From contig JAITOE010000131.1 of assembly GCA_031290135.1 (NCBI GenBank), positions 1 through 36,661 of the forward strand: a stretch of 36,661 bases of DNA, read 5' to 3'. The first letter of the stretch is position 1. Every line of letters starts with the position of its first letter. Positions 6,366 to 14,336 of this stretch are shown here, in pieces. The translations under genes were made by a program, and so were the position numbers. The notes below the pieces were generated by a model. The model worked only from the letters and a program-made list of their open reading frames with translations. It did no database searches and had not been told where the DNA came from. This DNA is from Eubacteriales Family XIII. Incertae Sedis bacterium (GTDB lineage: Bacteria > Bacillota > Clostridia > Peptostreptococcales > Anaerovoracaceae).

Positions 6366-7022
6366 ATGAAAATAATCAACCGCAGCCTTTTTGTTTTGTT
6401 GATACTGGTTCTTCCCGTCATCTGCATCCTCGCCGCGGCAAACCTTACGTTCAGGCTGCCTGACGTCTACCGGTATGAATTCAGCCGGAGCGAAGTCACC
6501 AAGGAAATCGGGCTGGACCTGTCCCAGGACGAACTGGCGGATTTTTTCTCCGCGTACATGTTCGGCGACGGGGATTTTCAGAAAACCGCATGGTATATGG
6601 GGCGGGAACGCCCTGTTTTCGGGCGCGGGGAAGGGACTGTCATGGGGCAGTTCCGGAATTTGCTGAACCTGAGCGCCCGCGTTCTTGCTGCGGCGTTCCT
6701 GCTGGCCCTGTTCAGCTTCTGGTTTTTGCTGCGGCAGGACAAAAAAGAAGCGCTTAGGATTGCCTGGCGCGCGGCTTCGGTGCTGTACGCGGCCTGCATC
6801 GTCGCGCTGTTCGCGCTTTTTTCTTTTGAAGAGTTGCATACGCAGCTGTACGAATGGTATTTTGTCTATTCTTTTGACGAAGCGGATATCCTGCCCCTGC
6901 TTTTGTCGCGTGCTTTTTTTCTGGAAAACGCGGTCGTCGTCACCGTGCTTTCGCTCATCATCCTGGCCGTGGGCTATTCCGTGACAAAACGCCTGACGCG
7001 CCCGGACCGGATGTTTTATTGA
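6366..7022 (+). CDS. lit: DUF1461/TIGR01906 integral membrane protein, Lit-like lipoprotein transacylase
   Basis: 218 residues with four predicted membrane spans: 6-27, 100-122, 133-155 and 188-207. A large extracytoplasmic loop between spans 1 and 2 carries DLSQDELADFFSAYMFGDGD and FGRGEGTVMGQFRNL, the latter resembling the conserved 'F-E-H--DV' loop of the family in position. Between spans 3 and 4, FEELHTQLYEWYF matches the conserved His-containing segment. Lit enzymes move an acyl chain within bacterial lipoproteins to form the lyso form in several Firmicutes. AAGAGG lies before the ATG, and the gene follows the ACT gene by 36 bases. Family call good, enzymatic activity inferred. Confidence 0.7.
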   Translation: MKIINRSLFVLLILVLPVICILAAANLTFRLPDVYRYEFSRSEVTKEIGLDLSQDELADFFSAYMFGDGDFQKTAWYMGRERPVFGRGEGTVMGQFRNLLNLSARVLAAAFLLALFSFWFLLRQDKKEALRIAWRAASVLYAACIVALFALFSFEELHTQLYEWYFVYSFDEADILPLLLSRAFFLENAVVVTVLSLIILAVGYSVTKRLTRPDRMFY

Positions 7023-7058
7023 ACGAGAATGTGTGCGTGATTTTGCTGCGCGTTTTGT

Positions 7059-7090
7059 TCACAAACATGGTCACAAACATTCACAAACAT
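7059..7090 (+). repeat. Three direct copies of TCACAAACAT
   Basis: Copies at 7059-7068, 7071-7080 and 7081-7090, just upstream of a TATACT (7115-7120) that could be the -10 box for the methylase remnant. The arrangement suggests a regulator-binding array. The -35 box is weak. Confidence 0.5.
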
Positions 7091-7164
7091 CTTCCTTTCG
7101 AATTGTTATTCTGATATACTGTTGCTGTGCATAAGTTGGATGGCTATGAAAGGAATGCGATGAG

Positions 7165-7781
7165 ATGAACGGTAGAATCCCGCATATTGTCCAGTATCAA
7201 GGATCGAAGCGTATGTTGGCGCCACAAATCATGCAATACATGCCGCAGCGGTTTAAAAGGCTGGTTGAACCTTTTTCGGGCATGGCGGCTATCAGTATCG
7301 CGGCGGCATCAGAAAACCGTGCTGAAACATATTATATCAACGATTTGAACGCGCCCATTATCGGCTTGCTAAGGAATGCAATAAACACTCCTGATGAGTT
7401 GATAGAGAAATATTCCGATATTTGGAATGAACAGTTTTCTTTTCCTGCTGGTCATCTTGAACACTATTACCATGTACGGAACCGCTACAATGAGGGCGAA
7501 CATTCACCGGAAATCATGCTGTATTTGTTAGCGCGATGCGTCAAGGGCGCGGTGCGGTACGGGCGCAACGGTAATTTCAATCAATCTCCCGACAAACGCC
7601 GAAACGGTACAAACCCACAAAATGTTTCCAAAAACGTACGCCAGATATCCGCAATTCTGAAAGGGAGCGTCCTGTTTTCAGCAGTCGATTACAAGATGAT
7701 TTTCCAATCGGCGGAACCGGGTTAATACCGCTTATCAATGAAATACCCCGCCAAATTAGCATGTGGGAACAAGCAGTATGA
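7165..7781 (+). pseudogene. D12-class DNA adenine methylase, internally deleted
   Basis: The first 186 residues are a good N-terminal half of a D12-class N6-adenine methyltransferase: YQGSKRMLAPQIMQYMP (about 10-26), the SAM-binding motif VEPFSGMAAISIAAA (about 35-49), and INDLNAPIIGLLRNA. The frame stops at 7725 after FSAVDYKMIFQSAEPG, exactly before the expected catalytic DPPY motif, which is absent. A neighbouring frame then supplies a plausible tail, IPLINEIPRQISMWEQAV, ending in TGA at 7779-7781, which overlaps the next ATG by four bases (ATGA). So the gene once ran into its partner in coupled fashion and has lost its catalytic centre. Not expected to methylate. Confidence 0.75.
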
Positions 7782-7996
7782 ATGGAGATTATCCAAAAGA
7801 ATTCTTGGATATACTGGACTCCGTTAAGGCAAAACGCCCACGCACCGTGATTCAACATATCTTGGAACATGGTCTTATTACATCGCAAGAGTTGAAAGAT
7901 ACTTATGGTTACAATCATCCGCCGCGCGCGGTTAGAGATGTGCGCGAATATGAAACAAAAGATCATCACGATTATTTTCACGGGAGACGAGATTGA
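7778..7996 (+). pseudogene. Restriction endonuclease N-terminal fragment, partner of the methylase remnant
   Basis: ATG 7778 overlaps the methylase tail stop. The residues KAKRPRTVIQHILEHGLITS and ELKDTYGYNHPPRAVRDVRE form a winged-helix-like segment I recognise from the N-terminus of HNH-type restriction endonucleases that sit beside D12 methylases. After RDVRE the family pattern is lost (YETKDHHDYFHGRRD) and the frame ends, so the nuclease domain is gone. Likely removed in the same decay that gutted the methylase. Confidence 0.6.
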
Positions 7997-8087
7997 TGAT
8001 TTTAACCGGTTAGTCGAGATGTCGGGTATTCATGGTGCGCAAGATACAATAAAGAATATTATTCATGAGTATTTGAAAGATAAGTAG
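7950..8087 (+). CDS. 45-residue protein, ribbon-helix-helix-like
   Basis: ATG 7950 opens a beta-strand-like stretch KQKIITIIFTGDEI, then two helical parts, DDFNRLVEMSGIHGA and QDTIKNIIHEYLKDK. This strand-helix-helix order fits a CopG/Arc type fold, but no strong ribosome site precedes it. It starts where the endonuclease fragment loses similarity. It might be an intact small regulator or the tail of a deleted gene. Confidence 0.4.
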   Translation: MKQKIITIIFTGDEIDDFNRLVEMSGIHGAQDTIKNIIHEYLKDK

Positions 8088-8145
8088 CAAGTGATATGGG
8101 TATTGTCTGTTGCGAAATTGCAAGAATGAAAGGATGGAAAAAGTC

Positions 8146-8685
8146 ATGGTTTATGTCCACTTGGCAGACGGCTTCGAAGAAATCGAAGCGCTCACCGTCG
8201 TTGACGTTCTCCGGCGCGCCGGCGTAAACGTCCGGACCGTGTCCATCATGAAAGACCTGACCGTCACGGGCGCCCACGGCGTACCCGTCGTCGCGGACGC
8301 CTTGTTTGAAGACGCGGGCTATGAACCGTGCGAGATGCTGATTTTGCCCGGCGGAGGGCCCGGTACGAAGCGGCTTTTGGAGCATGAGGGGCTGAAGAAG
8401 GCGCTGCTGGATTTTGCCGCCGCCGGAAAATGGATCGCCGCCATATGCGCGGCGCCGATGGTGCTGGCGCGAAACGGCCTGCTCGACGGAAGGAACGCCA
8501 CGGTTTACGACGGGATGGAGGGGGAGCTGGCGAAAGCGCGTTACACGAAAGAACCCGTTGTCCGGGACGGGAATTTCATCACCTCACGCGGCCCCGGCAC
8601 CGCCATTCCCTTTGCCTTGGCGCTGGCAGAAATCTTAGCCGGCAAGGAAGCGGCGGACAAAGTGAAGGGTGATCTTTTGTGTTGA
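8146..8685 (+). CDS. DJ-1/PfpI family protein (YajL/ThiJ-like)
   Basis: 179 residues. LADGFEEIEALTVVDVLRRA (6-25) contains the conserved Glu of the DJ-1 active site. MLILPGGGPG (64-73) and WIAAICAAPMVLARNGLL (96-113) provide the nucleophile elbow with Cys101. TSRGPGTAIPFALALAEIL is the C-terminal helix block. ATG 8146 is preferred because AAAGGATGG lies about ten bases upstream; in-frame ATGs at 8110 and 8134 lack a spaced ribosome site. DJ-1 proteins are cytosolic stress-related chaperones, with glyoxalase or deglycase activity debated. A palindromic repeat lies immediately downstream. Confidence 0.9.
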   Translation: MVYVHLADGFEEIEALTVVDVLRRAGVNVRTVSIMKDLTVTGAHGVPVVADALFEDAGYEPCEMLILPGGGPGTKRLLEHEGLKKALLDFAAAGKWIAAICAAPMVLARNGLLDGRNATVYDGMEGELAKARYTKEPVVRDGNFITSRGPGTAIPFALALAEILAGKEAADKVKGDLLC

Positions 8686-8706
8686 ACGCCGCCGGGCGAT
8701 AACCTG

Positions 8707-8773
8707 CGTCATTGCAAAGTGTGCCGAAGCAATCCACCTCCTCTGGATTGCTTCGCTTCGCTCGCAACGACGG
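8707..8773. repeat. Dispersed palindromic repeat, CGTCATTGC type, copy 1
   Basis: CGTCATTGC...GAAGCAATCCA is mirrored by TGGATTGCTTCGCTTCGCT followed by CGCAACGACG. The same ends recur at about 32771-32848 and, in part, near 28937-29137, 32749-32763 and 36210-36261. Elements of this kind are widespread non-autonomous palindromes in GC-rich Firmicutes. Confidence 0.75.
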
Positions 8774-8827
8774 AGAATATGCGACCTGCAAGGCGGAATT
8801 AACCTGATTTTACAAGGAGGACACGCC

Positions 8828-9319
8828 ATGTACAAAGCCGCCATCCTCGTCGCCAGCGACTCCTCTTCCGAGGGGCGCCGGTCGGATCTTTCCGGCGCGG
8901 CAATACGGGATATATTGCTAAAATATGAAAATTTTACCGCGTCAGACCCGGTCATCCTGCCCGACGACCGGCCGGTTCTGGCCGCGAAGATGAGGCAGCT
9001 CGCCGACGAGGAAGCTTTTGACCTGATCCTCACCACCGGCGGCACGGGCTTTTCCAAAAGAGACGTCACGCCGGAAGCCACGCTGGACGTCGTGGAACGG
9101 CGCGCACCCGGCATTGCCGAGGCAATGCGCCAGCTGTCGCTCCAAATTACGCCCAGGGCCATGCTTTCCCGCGCCGAGGCCGGCATTCGCGGCGACACGC
9201 TGATCGTCAACCTGCCCGGCAGCCCCAAAGCCGTGCAGGAAACCCTCGACTACATTCTGCCCTCCGTCGAACACGGCCTAGACATCCTGCAGGGCCGGGA
9301 CGCCGACTGCGCCCGCTGA
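8828..9319 (+). CDS. MogA/MoaB family molybdenum cofactor protein
   Basis: 163 residues. The MoCF-binding core is clear: LILTTGGTGFSKRDVTPEAT (66-85), with the GGTG loop and conserved Asp and Pro-Glu, then RRAPGIAEAMR (91-101) and a late RGDTLIVNLPGSPKAVQETL. The family adenylylates molybdopterin before molybdate insertion. A canonical AAGGAGG precedes ATG 8828. No other molybdenum cofactor genes are nearby, so the choice between MogA and MoaB is open. The gene converges on the chemotaxis receptor at 9560. Confidence 0.88.
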   Translation: MYKAAILVASDSSSEGRRSDLSGAAIRDILLKYENFTASDPVILPDDRPVLAAKMRQLADEEAFDLILTTGGTGFSKRDVTPEATLDVVERRAPGIAEAMRQLSLQITPRAMLSRAEAGIRGDTLIVNLPGSPKAVQETLDYILPSVEHGLDILQGRDADCAR

Positions 9320-9357
9320 ACCACCGGCCGCCCCCGTGTTCACGGGTCACACAGCCA

Positions 9358-9537
9358 CAGGGCGGGCGCAACCCGGAGGCGGGATTGCGGGCATACAAGG
9401 CGCTCTGCGCCGCCCGCATAGGTGTCAGCCGCCCCGACCGGAGGGTTGCGCCCGCCCTGCGGCGGCGATCCATATAACCTGCGCCCGCTAAACCCCTGTC
9501 CTGCGCCCGCCCTGCGGCGCCGGTCTATATAACCTGC
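9358..9537. repeat. GC-rich inverted and direct repeats between convergent genes
   Basis: An inverted pair, CAGGGCGGGCGCAACCC at about 9358-9374 and GGGTTGCGCCCGCCCTG at about 9444-9460, spans 9358-9460. Within and after the right arm a unit of about 36 bases, beginning TGCGCCCGCCCTGCGGCG and ending ATATAACCTGC, occurs twice (about 9447-9482 and 9502-9537). No gene was seen in 9320-9559. Confidence 0.6.
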
Positions 9538-9559
9538 CTTTCTTGCCCTGCACTACGCC

Positions 9560-11305
9560 CTAATACCGCCCCAGATCCATCATCCCGGCATCCACAGCCG
9601 CCCCCGCAATCCTTTCGCCTTGCGCGGCATAGCTCATTTTCCCCGTCTCCCCGAGCCTGAACCGTGACAGGATCTCTTTCAGAATTTCCGCCTGCGCCGA
9701 CATCTCCTCCGCCGCCGCGGCCGCCTCCTGCGCCGTGGCCGAAGTCGCCTGCACCACCGAGGAAATCTGCGAAAGCCCCCTGTTGATCTCCGATATCGCC
9801 GTGACCTGGTCCTTTGACAGGCCGCTGATCGACTGCAGCGCCAGCGCGTTCCGCCCCGCAATCTCATCGACCGCCTTCAGCCCCTCCCCCGTGGACACCA
9901 CCAGGACGCCGCCCTCGGAGACCTTGGCGGAACTGGTTTCGATTAAGACCGCCGTCTCCTTGGCGGCCTCCGCCGATTTCGACGCCAGGTTCCTGACCTC
10001 ATCCGCCACCACCGCGAAACCCTTGCCGTGCACCCCCGCCCTGGCAGCTTCCACCGCGGCGTTCAGCGCCAGAATATTGGTCTGGAACGCAATGTCGTCG
10101 ATCACCTTTATGATTTGCCGGATGTTCTCCGAACTCTCACGGATCTCCTCCATTGCCGCCGTCGCCCGGTTCATGGAGCCCGTGCTTCTCTCCATGTGCT
10201 TCCCCGCCTCCCGGACGTCTTCGTAAGCGATGCCGGACTGCTCCATGTTGTTCTCCGCGCCGATGAGCACCTCCGAAACCGTCGCCGAAAATTCTTCCAG
10301 CGCCGCCGCCTGCTGGCTGGAACCGGAAGCCAGCGACTGCGCGCCGACGGCGATCTGCGAGGCGGCCGACGCGACCTGGCTTGCTGTTTCCGAAATTTCG
10401 TTCAGCATCCGGGCATTTTTTTCAATCACCGTATTGACGGACCGGTTCATGACGTCCTTGTCCGAACGGACGCGGATCTGCTCCCGGTAATCCCCGCCCG
10501 CCACCAGGCGAAGCACCCGCGCCTGTTCATGGACGGCTTCCACCATGTTTCCGAACGAACGCGCCAGCTTCCCGATTTCATCCCGCGTGTCGATGGCGAG
10601 CGAAAGGTCTATGTCCCCCTCCGCCAGGGCGTCGGCGGCTTTCGCCAGGCTCTCTATCGGCCTTGCGATTAATTTTTCGATATAAAAACCGATTACAACC
10701 GCCACGCCTATGCCTGCGGCCACCACGGCCAGCATCACGGCCTCCAGCACGGATGCCTTCGTCCCCGCCTCGCCGGCGACCTGTTCCGCCGTATCGGCGA
10801 TATACGCCTGCAGCGCGTCCAGCGCCTCTTTCAGGGCGCCCGCGGCAGCCGCAGCCGCTGTCATCGTTTCCGTGAAGCGCCCGTCGTCGCGCTGCGCGAT
10901 CACAGACGCAAAATCATCCCGCGCGGCAGCGAACGCCTCGTAAGCGGCCGCGACGCCGCCCGCCCGCGCTTTCCCGGCTTCTAAAACAAAACTTCCCGTA
11001 AAGCGCGCGATCAGGTCCCGGCATTCCGCGTCCTTTTCTTTTAGCTCGGCAAGGTTGGACAGCGCCTCGTCGCGTGCGCCTGTGTTGGACCGCGTCGCCG
11101 CCGCCCAGTACAATGCCCGCTGCGCCTGTATGTTCGTCTCCAGCTCGCCGACGTTTATGCTGTCCACCTCAATGCCGCTCATCTGCTTCGTGTCCCTGAC
11201 AATCGTCTGTACGCCGAAAACGCCCGTCAGCCCGACGACGCCCATAATCAGCCCGACCGTCAGAAAACCAACCAGCAGCTTCATCTTAATCCGTAAATTT
11301 TTCAT
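9560..11305 (-). CDS. Methyl-accepting chemotaxis protein
   Basis: 581 residues. Membrane span 1 (10-31), an extracytoplasmic four-helix sensor domain (about 35-185), span 2 (190-210), a HAMP domain (about 212-265, containing [20 protein letters not shown]), and a cytoplasmic signalling domain. The hairpin tip that binds CheA/CheW is intact: [20 protein letters not shown] (402-421) followed by [20 protein letters not shown]. The protein transmits ligand binding to CheA. The ribosome site AAAAGGGGAGGG precedes the ATG. No chemotaxis or flagellar genes lie nearby, so it is an orphan receptor. It is divergent from the LuxR regulator, sharing a 415-base intergenic region. Confidence 0.95.
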   Translation of the reverse strand: MKNLRIKMKLLVGFLTVGLIMGVVGLTGVFGVQTIVRDTKQMSGIEVDSINVGELETNIQAQRALYWAAATRSNTGARDEALSNLAELKEKDAECRDLIARFTGSFVLEAGKARAGGVAAAYEAFAAARDDFASVIAQRDDGRFTETMTAAAAAAGALKEALDALQAYIADTAEQVAGEAGTKASVLEAVMLAVVAAGIGVAVVIGFYIEKLIARPIESLAKAADALAEGDIDLSLAIDTRDEIGKLARSFGNMVEAVHEQARVLRLVAGGDYREQIRVRSDKDVMNRSVNTVIEKNARMLNEISETASQVASAASQIAVGAQSLASGSSQQAAALEEFSATVSEVLIGAENNMEQSGIAYEDVREAGKHMERSTGSMNRATAAMEEIRESSENIRQIIKVIDDIAFQTNILALNAAVEAARAGVHGKGFAVVADEVRNLASKSAEAAKETAVLIETSSAKVSEGGVLVVSTGEGLKAVDEIAGRNALALQSISGLSKDQVTAISEINRGLSQISSVVQATSATAQEAAAAAEEMSAQAEILKEILSRFRLGETGKMSYAAQGERIAGAAVDAGMMDLGRY

Positions 11306-11477
11306 GCGTCCCTCCCCTTTTATAGGCCATTTTTGTTTTTCAACTGCCTCCGCCAGAGATCATTTACGGTAAATATACCGGATAAATTTGTCCAAAACAC
11401 CGCCCAAATGGTTTTTTTGTATTTATGCGCGTCACACACCCCTGTTTTAAATAATAGTACCAATATGTAAATAATAA

Positions 11478-11507
11478 TTGACAAGCGGTCGCTCGGTAGT
11501 TTATAAT
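11478..11507 (+). promoter_or_regulatory. Consensus promoter of the LuxR-family regulator
   Basis: TTGACA (11478-11483), 18 bases, TATAAT (11502-11507). It lies about 215 bases before the proposed start at 11721, predicting a long leader. The upstream AATAGTACCAA (11453-11463) is shared with the giant-gene promoter. Confidence 0.75.
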
Positions 11508-11513
11508 CGAGAT

Positions 11514-11720
11514 ACAAAATTCCTCGCGAAGGGGAATATTGGAGCTATCGTAACGATAGATTATCAAAAGGGGTTTTGATAAAAGCACCATGCTTTTGCC
11601 GGTGTGGCGGGATCTTTCCGGATACGTTCCGGCGCGTCAGGGGAGACGCGCCTTTTCAAAAGGGGTTTTGACAACGTGTTCCGGCGCCGTCACACCGGCA
11701 ATCGTAGCAGGGGGATTGCC
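11514..11720 (+). promoter_or_regulatory. Structured 5' leader of the LuxR-family regulator
   Basis: The predicted leader contains a row of perfect or near-perfect hairpins: CTATCGT/ACGATAG (about 11543-11557), TTATCAAAA-GGGG-TTTTGATAA (about 11560-11581), AAAAGC/GCTTTT (about 11581-11597), CCGGA/TCCGG, GGCGCGTC/GACGCGCC (11631-11652) and TCAAAA-GGGG-TTTTGA (about 11657-11672). In addition GCCGGTGTG (11598-11606) is complementary to CACACCGGC (about 11691-11699), just before the ribosome site AGGGGG. This would allow alternative foldings that hide or free the start. It does not match a riboswitch class I know. Confidence 0.55.
11631..11656 (+). terminator. Possible intrinsic attenuator inside the LuxR leader
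   Basis: An 8-bp perfect GC-rich stem GGCGCGTC/GACGCGCC with loop AGGGGA is followed directly by TTTT. The T-run is short, so termination would be partial. Position before the coding region suits attenuation. Confidence 0.45.
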
Positions 11721-14261
11721 ATGGAAAAAATACCGGCGCTTCCGGTGAAACAGGGACTGCTTGACAGGCCCCGCATCGACGCGCTGCTTACATGTGCTGT
11801 CCGCGACGCGCTTGTCACCGTGGTCGCGGGACCGGGTTACGGAAAAACACAGGCCGTAGCTTCTTTTATGGCAAATACGCCGGCCCGGCGCATCTGGATC
11901 AACAGCAGCCATCTGAAAAATACGCCTGCCCATTTCTGGGCGGGCTTTATGGGCGCGGCGTCCGAAACGCTCCCCGGCAGGGCGGAGCGCCTGGCGTCCA
12001 TCGGTTTTCCCGGCACGCCGGCGCGCCTTGCCTCGTTCCTGCAGCTTCTGGAAGAAGAAAGCCGTTCCGGCGCGCCGCTCTATTTCATCGCGGACGACTA
12101 TGGACGCATAACGCACCCTAAGATTTTGCGCCTGTTTGAACACATTGTCGAAGCCGGGCTGAAAAATTTCTGTCTGGTGGTGATCAGCAGCACAAAAACG
12201 AACATCGGTGTCATCGGCCTGCGAAACGGCGGGCTGTCCCAGATCACCGCCGAAGATCTGCGCTTCACCGAAGAAGAGGCCCGGCGGCTTTTTTTACAAA
12301 GCGGCCTGTCCTTTTCCGCAAGCCGCCTGAAAGAACTCCTGCGCCGCACGGACGGATGGCCCCTTGCCTTGCATCTTCTTTCCGTGCAGCCGGCAGGGTC
12401 CGGTGCGGGACTGCCCGCGCCCGATGCCTGCGTGAACCCTGAAATCATCCGTGCTTTGTTCCAGGAAGCGTTTTTCTCCGCCTATAGCCCGGAGGTACGG
12501 CATCTGGGCGTCAAACTGGCGCTTTTGCCGGCTTTTTCACTTGAAATTGTCAAGGCGGCGGGCAATTTTGACATGGACGAAGCGAACGCCCTCCTGCGCT
12601 CCAACCTGTTCATCCGTTTCGACCCCGCGTCGCGGCTTTATTCCTGCCAAAATATGTACCGCGCTTTCCTCGCGGAACGCGCCGCCGTTTTGGAACAAAA
12701 GGAAAAAGAAGATTTTTACTCCATGGCGGGCGATGTCTTCCTTGCGCGCGGCGATATGCCCGAAGCCATGGACTGTTTTGAGAAATGCGGCCGCCACGAA
12801 GCCCTGTTTCTTGCCGTCAAACGCTATTCCGGCGAGCGGCCCGGCCTGCTGCAGGAACGCGCGGACTATATCCTGGAAAAATTAGAAGCGCTCCCTGCCG
12901 GGTTTTCCGGGCGGCATCCCTATGCCGACTACATCAAAGCCGCGGTTTATTTCTGTAAAATGGAGTTCGGCCGCTGCCGCGCGTTTTTGGCGCAACTCGA
13001 AACGCGTCTCCAAAAGGCGGGGACGCCGGAAGCTTTCGAACTGCTGGGCGAGGTGTATGTCCTCATGGGCGCGGTCCGCATGTTCTGCTTTAAAGAAGAT
13101 TTCGCGGATTATTTCAAGAAGGCGGTCCGCTGTCTGCCGCAGGGCATGCCTGCCGGACGCCCCAAGCTGCTGTATGTGGGCAACCGCACGGTCATGGGGA
13201 TGGACGGCAGCCTGCCCGGCGCGCTTTCGCGCATGGAAAAAGCCATGCACGGGGCGGCGCCCTATTACCGGCAGGCCGCCCGCGGCGACGCCGGCGGGCT
13301 GGCGCAGCTTTTTTCCGCCGAAGCCCATTTCTTCACCATGAATTTCAGCGCGTCCAAACAGCACGCCTTTCTTGCCATAAAAGAGGGCGCGGAAAACCGG
13401 CAGCACGACATCGTCTGCAACGCCTGCTATATCTTGGCGCGCGTCGCCCTCATGCAGGGCGATTTCAACGAGATGGCCGGGCAAATCAACCTGCTGCAAA
13501 ACCACATAGACGAACATAAAATCGAAGCGCTTTACGCGCTGCGGGACTGCGCCGCCGGCTGGATGCACCTGAAGATGGGCGCGCCCGGGAAAATCAGCCC
13601 CTGGATCCTGTCCCCTGACTTTGACGCCCGGCAATGGAGCGTCGTCACGCACGGGCGGGATCTGCTTCTGTATCTCCAGTATCTGCTGCACAACGGGAAA
13701 TACGACGAACTCATGCTGCGGCTCGATCAAACGGAGCAGATTTACGCCGCGCACGGGAACTGGGCGGCGAAACTGACCCTGCACATCCTGCGCGCCATAT
13801 GTTATATGCGCAGGCGCGAACTTCCGGCTGCCATGGACGCGTTCCGGAAGGCCTACGGCATGTCTCATCAGAACCATGTCATCCAGCCATTCGTGGAGTT
13901 TTTCCCTTACCTGCGCGGGCTCATGGAAACGGCGAAGGATCCCGGCAGCCCCATCGAACCCGAATGGGCGGACCGGATCGGGAAGAAAGCGTCCAGTTTC
14001 AGCAAGCGCCTTTCGGCTGTCGTCAAGGAATACCGCGCGCATGACGCCGGCGCGCCGAGATCCTCCGTGTGCCTGTCGAAGCGGGAGAAAGAAGTTTTGC
14101 ATGATTTGTCGCAGGGTTTCACGCGGGAGGAGATCGCCAGCTCCAATTATGTTTCCATCAATACCGTCAAGAGCGAAATCCGGAATATTTACAATAAGCT
14201 GGGCGCGGTGAACCGGGCGGACGCGGTCCGGATTTCCACGGTGCTGGGGATATTGAAATAG
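11721..14261 (+). CDS. MalT-like LuxR-family (LAL-type) transcriptional regulator
   Basis: 846 residues, typical of large ATP-binding LuxR regulators. An N-terminal STAND-type ATPase has Walker A VVAGPGYGKTQAVASFM (34-50) and a Walker B-like LYFIADDYGRI (120-130). A helical, TPR-like middle (about 380-760) is followed by a C-terminal LuxR helix-turn-helix beginning LSKREKEVLHDLSQGFTREE, with VSINTVKSEIRNIYNKLGAV as recognition helix. ATG 11721 with AGGGGG upstream is preferred over the longer upstream frame, which runs through the hairpin leader. Such proteins bind an inducer in the TPR region and activate sugar, surface or secondary-metabolite genes. The giant surface gene just downstream (convergent) is a candidate target. 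Confidence 0.92.
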   Translation: MEKIPALPVKQGLLDRPRIDALLTCAVRDALVTVVAGPGYGKTQAVASFMANTPARRIWINSSHLKNTPAHFWAGFMGAASETLPGRAERLASIGFPGTPARLASFLQLLEEESRSGAPLYFIADDYGRITHPKILRLFEHIVEAGLKNFCLVVISSTKTNIGVIGLRNGGLSQITAEDLRFTEEEARRLFLQSGLSFSASRLKELLRRTDGWPLALHLLSVQPAGSGAGLPAPDACVNPEIIRALFQEAFFSAYSPEVRHLGVKLALLPAFSLEIVKAAGNFDMDEANALLRSNLFIRFDPASRLYSCQNMYRAFLAERAAVLEQKEKEDFYSMAGDVFLARGDMPEAMDCFEKCGRHEALFLAVKRYSGERPGLLQERADYILEKLEALPAGFSGRHPYADYIKAAVYFCKMEFGRCRAFLAQLETRLQKAGTPEAFELLGEVYVLMGAVRMFCFKEDFADYFKKAVRCLPQGMPAGRPKLLYVGNRTVMGMDGSLPGALSRMEKAMHGAAPYYRQAARGDAGGLAQLFSAEAHFFTMNFSASKQHAFLAIKEGAENRQHDIVCNACYILARVALMQGDFNEMAGQINLLQNHIDEHKIEALYALRDCAAGWMHLKMGAPGKISPWILSPDFDARQWSVVTHGRDLLLYLQYLLHNGKYDELMLRLDQTEQIYAAHGNWAAKLTLHILRAICYMRRRELPAAMDAFRKAYGMSHQNHVIQPFVEFFPYLRGLMETAKDPGSPIEPEWADRIGKKASSFSKRLSAVVKEYRAHDAGAPRSSVCLSKREKEVLHDLSQGFTREEIASSNYVSINTVKSEIRNIYNKLGAVNRADAVRISTVLGILK

Positions 14262-14285
14262 GCGGTTTGCCGCAGGGCGAAATGA

Positions 14286-14322
14286 AACAGCGCTTCGGGC
14301 CAAGTTGGCCCGAAGCGCTGTT
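14286..14322. terminator. Strong bidirectional terminator
   Basis: AACAGCGCTTCGGGCCAA and TTGGCCCGAAGCGCTGTT form an 18-bp perfect stem around one central base. T-rich sequence follows on the plus strand. It separates the LuxR gene from the convergent giant gene, whose stop is 15 bases away. Confidence 0.9.
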
Positions 14323-14336
14323 CTTGTTTTGTTTAT

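Noticed and set aside
1-8100. A prophage or integrative element
   Set aside because: No integrase, structural phage gene, attachment repeat or intact transposase was found; only scattered accessory and decayed genes.
11514-11720. Cyclic-di-GMP or another known riboswitch in the LuxR leader
   Set aside because: The conserved cores I know of (for example the GEMM-type core) are not present; only hairpins can be demonstrated.
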